A stretch of DNA of 64,000 bases from an uncultured Lachnospiraceae bacterium (GTDB lineage Bacteria > Bacillota > Clostridia > Lachnospirales > Lachnospiraceae): the NCBI GenBank assembly GCA_947243855.1, contig CAMXIK010000002.1, forward strand, positions 62,001-126,000. Direction: 5' to 3'. A program made the translations under genes and the position numbers. Within the stretch, counting starts at the first letter, position 1, and every line of letters begins with the position of its first letter. Under the pieces are notes generated by a model that was given only the letters and a program-made list of their open reading frames with translations, was not told where the DNA came from and did no database searches. This document shows, piece by piece, positions 58,388 through 64,000 of this stretch.

Positions 58388-61222
58388 ATGGGATCGTGGA
58401 TGAAAGAGAGCGAAAAGAAGAAAACATATATGCTGGCGGGAGCGGCCTTCGCGGTGGTTTTGGCGGCGGCGGGGCTGATCGGCGTTTTGCTTCGCGGTGT
58501 GTCTTTTGGGGACAGCAATCCAAATCTGGCCCTGAAAAGGGGCGTGAAGGCCACCTGTGACAGCGTGGAGCAGGAGGCGCTGTCTGCGGCTATGGCCATC
58601 GATGGAAACGACACGGACCGCGCCTCCCGCTGGTCAAGCGAGAATAACAGGGAGGACGCCTCCCACTATATTAGGCTGGAATTTCCCAAAGAAATTTCAG
58701 TTTCTTTTGTTGTACTGAAATGGGAGCGGGCGAACGTCACATCCTATGCGCTGGAAAGCTCTTTGGACGGGGAGACTTGGCGGACGCTGCAGCGTTTTGA
58801 GACGGCGCCGGAGACGTTACAGCAGGAGATCGTTTTGGAGGAAGCTGTACAGACGCGGTATCTGCGCCTGTCCACGTATGCGGTGTCGAAGGAGGAGGCG
58901 GATTTTTCCGATCTCTACCAGAATGTTTCCCTCTATGAATTTGAAGTATATGGGGACAAGCCCACGGCTTATAAATTAAGAACACCTGTTATTGAAACTG
59001 CGGCGAATGGTACGCGCCAGTTGGTATCGCCGGAGGCTCCCGACGGTTTTCAAGTCAGCCTGATCGGCGCGGATTTGGAGCAGGTGATTGGCGCGGACGG
59101 CAGGGTCTATGATACCATTCAGGACAAGGAAGTGACGGTGGGGTATCTTGTGGAGGACACGAGGGGCATGGAGGAGACGAGGGAGGTTTCCTTCAAGGTG
59201 ACGGTGCCAGCGGCGGATGGGGTGTCTGATACGGCGTCGGGACAGGCGGAAGACGAGGCAAACGGCTGTCCGTACTGGGTGATTCCCTCGATTGCGGAAT
59301 GGCGCGGCGGCAAAGGCGTCTTCAATTTGGCCGAGGGAGAGACGGTGCGGATTATTGTGGGCGGCGACGAGCAGGCCCTGTGGGATGTGGCAACGCTTTT
59401 TCAAAAACAGTGTGAAAACAGCCGTATGCATTTTCAGGCGGAAGTGTACCGGGGAAATTTGGAGGATATGGGGCCGGGAGACATCTATTTGGGTTATGCG
59501 CAAGAGCAAAACGGTTTGGGGGAGGAAGGATATACCTGCGACATTACTGACAGATGCGTCATAAAAGCGGAGAGTGCGACGGGGATTCGCTGGGGCGTCG
59601 TTACCCTGATGCAGATGCTGTGCTATGGGCCAAATCTGCCGCAGGGCCAGATCCGCGATTATCCGCTCTATCAGGTGCGGGGGTTCGGCATCGATGTGGC
59701 CAGAAAACCCGTGTCTCTGGATACGCTCTATCGAATGATGGAGACGATGTCATGGTATAAAATGAACGATCTTACGATTCACTTAAATGATAATGAGATT
59801 CTTGCCACCAGCGGCCTGACCGATTCACCGGAGCAGGCGATGACGGCTCAGAGCGCGTTTCGTCTGGAATCTTCGCTTACAAATGAAAAGGGGGAAGCGT
59901 TGACTTCGGCGGAGTACGCCTATACGCAGGAGGAGTTTGCCCAGTTTATTGCCGCGGCGAAGTCTTATGGCGTAACGGTGGTGCCGGAGATCGATACCCC
60001 GGCGCATTCCCTCTCCATCACAAAGCTTTATCCCGAGTATGCCCTGCGCACCTCAAACGAGTCGGTAGATCAGATTGACCTAGGAAATGACAAAGCTGTC
60101 GCTTTTGTGGAGGGAATCTGGCGGGAGGCATTGGATGAGAAAAACGGCGCGTTCCGAGAGGCGGAGATCGTGAATATCGGCATGGACGAGTATTACGGCG
60201 ACGGGGAGCAGTACCGGCAGTATTTGACGAGAATCAACGATCTGGTGCAGGAGTCGGGTAAGACGGTGCGCCTCTGGGGCAGCCTCACTAACATGGGCGG
60301 TACGACCAAGCCTTCCCCCGAAAATCTGCAAATGAATCTTTGGAGTACGGTGTGGGCGGACCCGCTTCAAATGTACGAAGAGGGATATTCCTTGATTAAC
60401 ATGCAGAATAACCACCTTTATATCATACCTGGCGGCGGCTATGACTGCCTGAACGCCAAAGAATTGTATGAAAACTGGGAGCCGAACCGATTTTACGATT
60501 ACAACCGGATAGAAACCATACCCGTTTATTCTCCCCAGATGCTGGGCGCTTCCTACATGATCTGGAACGATATGAGCGGCGGACTGGACTTAGGTCTCTG
60601 CGAGTACGATCTGTTTTTGCGGTTCCGTGGGCCGCTTGATACGCTGGCCGTGAAGCTGTGGGGTGCGGAGAAGCTGGAAGCGTTTGCGCAGAAACGACGG
60701 GAGTCGGGCTATGAGACGTTATTTGACATGAGTGTAGATTTTATGCCGCGAATGTTTGAGGGGACGGACGGTCATGACGACTCTTATCTGTACGCTGAGA
60801 CAGAGGCGGCGGAGCCGAGCTATGAGATTGAAATGAAGGTGAAGCTGGATGCGGATGCGGCCGGAGAGCAGATTCTTGCGGAGGGGGACGGCGTCTACGG
60901 CAAGTGGGCTTTCTATGCGGCGGAGGAAAAGACGGGAAAGGTCGGTTTTACCAGAGAGGGAAAAACCGAGACCTTTGATATTACCTTGCCGAAGGGCGAA
61001 TGGGTGCATCTCACGCTTTCTGGCAGACTCGGAAAGACCACCCTTTGGGCGGTGGGAGAAACGATAGAGGCGGTGGATCGGCTTGGAAGCGGGGAGCCTT
61101 TTGAGAAGTACGCGACCTTCGTCTTTCCCTTGCAGAGAGTGGGGAAAGAGACGGGATGTTTTGACGGGGAAGTGGAGTGTAAGGTGAACTTCACTTCCCA
61201 TGAAAGTCTGATATACCGATAG
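58388..61222 (+). CDS. GH20 beta-N-acetylhexosaminidase, multidomain and membrane-anchored
   Basis: A 944-residue enzyme. An N-terminal membrane helix (about 14-36) is followed by an F5/8-type (CBM32-like) domain (about 50-185; NDTDRASRWSSENN, DASHYIRLEFP), a linker and the GH20 N-terminal domain (about 300-420). The catalytic barrel begins VRGFGIDVARKPVSLDTLYR and has the Asp-Glu pair D600-E601 in VNIGMDEYYG. A C-terminal beta-sandwich follows (about 790-940; KWAFYAAEEKTGKVGFTREG). It should release GlcNAc or GalNAc from glycans outside the cell, feeding the NagE-like PTS of this window. The ATG at 58388 is used; the ribosome site is weak. Confidence 0.9.
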   Translation: MGSWMKESEKKKTYMLAGAAFAVVLAAAGLIGVLLRGVSFGDSNPNLALKRGVKATCDSVEQEALSAAMAIDGNDTDRASRWSSENNREDASHYIRLEFPKEISVSFVVLKWERANVTSYALESSLDGETWRTLQRFETAPETLQQEIVLEEAVQTRYLRLSTYAVSKEEADFSDLYQNVSLYEFEVYGDKPTAYKLRTPVIETAANGTRQLVSPEAPDGFQVSLIGADLEQVIGADGRVYDTIQDKEVTVGYLVEDTRGMEETREVSFKVTVPAADGVSDTASGQAEDEANGCPYWVIPSIAEWRGGKGVFNLAEGETVRIIVGGDEQALWDVATLFQKQCENSRMHFQAEVYRGNLEDMGPGDIYLGYAQEQNGLGEEGYTCDITDRCVIKAESATGIRWGVVTLMQMLCYGPNLPQGQIRDYPLYQVRGFGIDVARKPVSLDTLYRMMETMSWYKMNDLTIHLNDNEILATSGLTDSPEQAMTAQSAFRLESSLTNEKGEALTSAEYAYTQEEFAQFIAAAKSYGVTVVPEIDTPAHSLSITKLYPEYALRTSNESVDQIDLGNDKAVAFVEGIWREALDEKNGAFREAEIVNIGMDEYYGDGEQYRQYLTRINDLVQESGKTVRLWGSLTNMGGTTKPSPENLQMNLWSTVWADPLQMYEEGYSLINMQNNHLYIIPGGGYDCLNAKELYENWEPNRFYDYNRIETIPVYSPQMLGASYMIWNDMSGGLDLGLCEYDLFLRFRGPLDTLAVKLWGAEKLEAFAQKRRESGYETLFDMSVDFMPRMFEGTDGHDDSYLYAETEAAEPSYEIEMKVKLDADAAGEQILAEGDGVYGKWAFYAAEEKTGKVGFTREGKTETFDITLPKGEWVHLTLSGRLGKTTLWAVGETIEAVDRLGSGEPFEKYATFVFPLQRVGKETGCFDGEVECKVNFTSHESLIYR

Positions 61223-61234
61223 GCTGCGTCTTAT

Positions 61235-61918
61235 TTATCTTGTGGGCATCTGAAAGTCTGCAAGCGCCCGGTTCAGGAAGTCGTTAAAAGGTTTCATGAT
61301 ACGGAACATTTCGACTGCCTTAGCGAGAAAAGCATCCGCGTCGGTCAGTTCCTCGTCCTTTAACGGATATTCCAGATACCAGCTTTTGTATTTTAAATAT
61401 TCCGCCTGCGGATGTTCTCTGTCGTATCCGGCGGGAACATTCTTAAGTGCGGTTCCCTTCACGGTGAAATATTTGGCAAACGTCGGCTCATGGATCAGCG
61501 AATCCCATTCTTCGCCGTTTTCCGCAATAGAATCCCGCACCATCGTCGTGGCGTCTTTAAACATATCGGCAAACAGACCGCCGCCCAGAAAAGATTGATT
61601 TTGCGGTTTGATCATCAGGTAATAGCCCACGGGAACCGGAAGCTTTCCTTTGGAGGAAATATGTGCCCGGAATGCGGGATTGTAGGGGGATTTGTCATGG
61701 CTGAACCGGGTATCGCGCACCAGTTTAAAAGTTAGATTTTTGGGGTCGTTCTGTATGACGCTGCCGTCAAAAGCCCCGATGTTAAAAATCAGCTCTTGCA
61801 GTAATGTCTCAAATGCCGTATTTGCTTCTTTGTAGTCCGTTTTGTGGGCGTGATACCATTCCCGGTTATTGTTTTCGCTCAATTCGTTTAAGTATTTTAA
61901 AATCAGGGATAAATTCAT
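61235..61918 (-). CDS. DUF2461 (TIGR02453) family protein
   Basis: A 227-residue soluble protein. ILKYLNELSENNNREWYHAHKTDYKEA, LVRDTRFSHDKSPYNPAFRAHIS, GYYLMIKPQNQSFLGGGLF and YPLKDEELTDADAFLAKAVEMF are family motifs. The function of the family is not known. The start is ATG 61918 with AGGAGG about 9 bases upstream; a much longer frame into the sigma-factor gene is a shadow and is rejected. It follows the sigma factor by 14 bases, so the two are probably in one operon. Confidence 0.87.
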   Translation of the reverse strand: MNLSLILKYLNELSENNNREWYHAHKTDYKEANTAFETLLQELIFNIGAFDGSVIQNDPKNLTFKLVRDTRFSHDKSPYNPAFRAHISSKGKLPVPVGYYLMIKPQNQSFLGGGLFADMFKDATTMVRDSIAENGEEWDSLIHEPTFAKYFTVKGTALKNVPAGYDREHPQAEYLKYKSWYLEYPLKDEELTDADAFLAKAVEMFRIMKPFNDFLNRALADFQMPTR

Positions 61919-61932
61919 ATGTTTATAACCTC

Positions 61933-62778
61933 CTATGCGTTTCGGATGACGGAAAATGAGGTTCCGTCTAAAAACTTGGTGACAAACTCTTTCAGGCTTT
62001 CGGGTGATCGGTAAGTTTTGCAAAAAGAGAAATGCTGGGACAGATCGTCGATCTCTTCCATTGCTTTTTTGACTTCCAGCATGGCCTCGGAGGGAGCGGC
62101 GGTAGTAAAATCCAACTGGTCTGGGCTGATTCTGTGATTTTGGATGGCATAATTCACCCGCTTCGCGCAGCGGCATGTCCCTTGTCCGTATTCGCCGCAG
62201 TATTCTTTCAGGAAATCCGCCATTTTGCTGCGGATTCTTGATAGGCGCTGGCGGTAGGCTTCGGGGGTGATGCCGAGAATATCTCCGGCAATCCGGCTGT
62301 CCACCTGAAACATCGTGCCTAGGATAAAGATACACCGGCTCTCGGCGTCTAAACATTGCAGCATAACGTTGGTGCAGGAAAGCTTCAGTTCTTCGGCAAG
62401 GATGGAGGCCTCTACATTTTGTGTCAGATCGGGCACATCGTCGATTTTCCCATTCTTGATGTCATCCCCATAGAACTCAAAACTTAAGGGAAATTTGGCA
62501 AACATATGTTTCTTGTAGTTTTTCAAATGATTTGTGGCAATGCTGAATACCCAAGTGGAAAAAGCGCTGTCTCCCCGAAAAGAGGAGAGATGGGTCATAA
62601 TTTTCAACAGAATGTCCTGTGTGGCGTCCTCTGCGTCGGGAAACGTGCCGAGCATTCGCAGGGAAAGGTTAAAGACTAGATCCTGTACGCTGAGAATGAC
62701 AGTTTCCAGAGACGCTTTGTCTCCGGCCACAGCCTGTTCTACCAAGCGTTTCAATTCATCGTTTGTTTTTTGATTCAT
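61933..62778 (-). CDS. ECF-type RNA polymerase sigma factor with Cys-rich extension
   Basis: A 281-residue sigma-70 family protein. The sigma-2 region (LVFNLSLRMLGTFPDAEDATQDILLKI; STWVFSIATNHLKNYKK) and sigma-4 region (ILGTMFQVDSRIAGDILGITPEAYRQRLSRIRSKM) match ECF factors. After sigma-4 it carries a C-terminal extension of about 90 residues starting EYCGEYGQGTCRCAKRVNYA, a likely metal-binding segment that may sense redox or metals. No anti-sigma gene is adjacent. The start is ATG 62778 with GGAGGA 12 bases upstream. It is co-directional with the DUF2461 gene. Confidence 0.88.
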   Translation of the reverse strand: MNQKTNDELKRLVEQAVAGDKASLETVILSVQDLVFNLSLRMLGTFPDAEDATQDILLKIMTHLSSFRGDSAFSTWVFSIATNHLKNYKKHMFAKFPLSFEFYGDDIKNGKIDDVPDLTQNVEASILAEELKLSCTNVMLQCLDAESRCIFILGTMFQVDSRIAGDILGITPEAYRQRLSRIRSKMADFLKEYCGEYGQGTCRCAKRVNYAIQNHRISPDQLDFTTAAPSEAMLEVKKAMEEIDDLSQHFSFCKTYRSPESLKEFVTKFLDGTSFSVIRNA

Positions 62779-63100
62779 ATGTTGTAAGATTCCTCCATTC
62801 CGAAGCGTTAAGGTTAGAAAATATGGTACGCATACGCTTCTGATTAATGAGACAACGTTTTTTCCTCTGTGTGACGTTAAAAATAAAAATAACGATTGTT
62901 CTGTTTGCATTTGCACGAACGATCCGCTTTTTACGATTTCACTATGACATATTTTTGAGAGGCTGTCTACATGCTTTCCTGTTTCTTAAGAAATGGGGAA
63001 AACATTGGAAAGAGGCGGATTTGGGTGTTGCGAAAGCCCGTCTGTTGTTATACAGTAAAGGAAAGCGTTTTACATGCGAAATGGAAAAGGTGATTAAAAA
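62779..63100. other. Divergent intergenic region (322 bases)
   Basis: Between the sigma factor gene (-) and the methyltransferase gene (+). It contains a GCGTATGCGTAC stretch (minus strand, near 62825-62840) of the kind found in ECF -10 elements (CGTA), perhaps an autoregulated promoter; an AT-rich CGTTA/TAACG inverted repeat near 62875-62895; and a candidate forward promoter (TTGCGA then TATACA) close to 63030-63060. I see no convincing gene. Confidence 0.4.
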
Positions 63101-63928
63101 ATGGAAGCCTATACGGATTTTGCGCAGGTTTATGATGAACTGATGGACGATACCCCCTACGAGGAATGGTGCGGGTTTTTGATGGAATTGTTTCAAAAGT
63201 ATGGGGTGGACGATATTTCAAAAAGTGAAAAAGCGTCTGATCCTCTTTGGCAGGAGCGCAACACAATCCTCGATCTTGGCTGTGGGACTGGCACTTTGAC
63301 GGAACTGCTCGCCCGTAAAGGATATGATATGATCGGTGTGGATAACGCGCAGGAAATGTTAGAGATCGCCATGGAAAAACGGGAGCGGTCCGGTCTTTCG
63401 ATTCTGTATCTTTTGCAGGATATGCGGGAATTTGAGCTTTACGGCACGGTGGGGACGGTGGTCTGCGTCTGCGACAGTCTGAACTACCTTCTGGAAGAGG
63501 AGGACGTGTCACAGACCTTTCGCCTTGTCAATAATTATCTTTATCCGCAGGGCATTTTTATTTTTGACTTTAATACGGTGTATAAATATGCTACGGTGAT
63601 CGGCGACGCCACCATTGCGGAAAATAGGGAAGACTGCAGCTTTATTTGGGAAAACTATTATCATGAGGAGCAGGAGATCAATGAGTACGATCTGACGGTC
63701 TTTGTGAGGGGAGAACAGGAGGCGTGGTTTCGGCGGTTTCAGGAAATCCACTACCAGCGGGGGTATCGTCTGGAACAGATGAAGGCGCTTCTCATGGAGG
63801 CGGGGCTTACCTTTGTGGCGGCGATAGACGCCGACACCCATGGAACAGTGACGGATGAGAGCGAACGGATTTATGTGGTGGCGCGCAAGGGAACGGAAAC
63901 GACGGCCAATCAAGAAGTGATAAAATAA
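63101..63928 (+). CDS. Class I SAM-dependent methyltransferase
   Basis: A 275-residue methyltransferase. NTILDLGCGTGTLTELLARKG is the SAM-binding motif I, MIGVDNAQEMLEIA motif II and VVCVCDSLNYLLEE a later strand. The N-terminal FAQVYDELMDDTPYEEWCGFLMEL is common to clostridial members of this group. The target molecule is unknown. AAAAGGTGA precedes the ATG. The next gene starts about 60 bases after its stop and may be co-transcribed. Confidence 0.92.
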   Translation: MEAYTDFAQVYDELMDDTPYEEWCGFLMELFQKYGVDDISKSEKASDPLWQERNTILDLGCGTGTLTELLARKGYDMIGVDNAQEMLEIAMEKRERSGLSILYLLQDMREFELYGTVGTVVCVCDSLNYLLEEEDVSQTFRLVNNYLYPQGIFIFDFNTVYKYATVIGDATIAENREDCSFIWENYYHEEQEINEYDLTVFVRGEQEAWFRRFQEIHYQRGYRLEQMKALLMEAGLTFVAAIDADTHGTVTDESERIYVVARKGTETTANQEVIK

Positions 63929-63991
63929 CCTAAAAAATACGGACATGTGCAAAACGCATGTTATGAATTGCGAAAGAAAGGAATAGACGGC

Positions 63992-64000
63992 ATGGCGGAT
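63992..64000 (+). CDS. Start of a gene cut by the window edge
   Basis: ATG GCG GAT (Met-Ala-Asp) follows GAAAGGAATAGACGGC, a good ribosome site. Only three codons are visible. The context (after a class I methyltransferase) and the MAD start would fit hslO/Hsp33, but this is a guess from memory of gene order. Confidence 0.4.

Noticed and set aside
1..64000. tRNA, rRNA or CRISPR
   Set aside because: Read for cloverleaf ends, rRNA motifs and regular repeats; none seen. A tRNAscan or CRISPR search was not possible.

Overview
The window looks like a chromosomal segment of a Gram-positive anaerobe of the class Clostridia, most likely family Lachnospiraceae. This is inferred from the mix of families: purine-rich Shine-Dalgarno sites (AGGAGG type) before almost every gene, sigma-A promoters (TTGACA/TATAAT), LytTR and GHKL two-component proteins, a GlgC/GlgD pair, LCP and PdaB-like envelope proteins, a Csp-type subtilase, and no outer-membrane genes. 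I saw no rRNA, tRNA, CRISPR array, prophage, integrase or insertion sequence.

Layout. 1-5806 is the end of a cell-surface polysaccharide locus: GT2 glycosyltransferases, a polyprenyl-phosphate sugar-1-phosphate transferase and an LCP ligase. It leads into glmS, which supplies amino sugar precursor. 7820-16542 holds protein quality control (a membrane HtrA protease and a ClpX-like unfoldase), a subtilase, an orphan BMP-type lipoprotein, a lipoprotein with a glycosidase-like barrel, and another GT2. 16708-21097 has an Rpn-type nuclease gene apparently inserted at the 3' end of that GT2, a LytTR/GHKL two-component system, a coiled-coil protein that may be its target, and lspA. 21084-29004 has carbamate kinase, a c-di-GMP phosphodiesterase, and a LacI-controlled sugar-catabolic operon (xylB, a DUF4867-like gene, a FucI/AraA-like isomerase). 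29105-35222 has a FliD-like repeat protein, a Cys-rich protein and a complete PTS set (EIIA, EI, HPr, EIICB) that resembles a GlcNAc system. 35407-40707 has a polysaccharide deacetylase, an AT-rich accessory patch (mntA-hepT toxin-antitoxin, a small HTH/membrane-protein cassette, a 49-residue membrane peptide gene) and glgC-glgD. 40822-53982 has carB, a GRAM/PH-like protein, two DUF4143 AAA ATPases, an ABC-2 exporter behind a leader peptide and structured RNA, an NhaC antiporter, a lipoprotein and an acyltransferase. 53969-64000 has membrane proteins, a TPR glycosyltransferase, hisC, a COG2426 exporter, a GH20 hexosaminidase, DUF2461 with an ECF sigma factor, a methyltransferase and the first codons of another gene.

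How they fit together. GlmS, the GH20 enzyme and the NagE-like PTS form an amino sugar theme, from synthesis to salvage. The glycosyltransferases, LCP protein and deacetylase act on the envelope. The most interesting signals are regulatory: (i) matching three-copy CATTT-type sites 21 bp apart upstream of both the LytTR operon and the gene just after it; (ii) a 12+9 bp inverted repeat that encloses the lspA promoter and includes its Shine-Dalgarno; (iii) a 25-codon leader peptide plus hairpins before an ABC exporter; (iv) a 16-bp direct repeat flanking the Rpn gene; (v) an HPr that lacks the regulatory serine; and (vi) a carB promoter embedded in a terminator that is duplicated 4.3 kb away. All calls come from reading the sequence. 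No database search was run.
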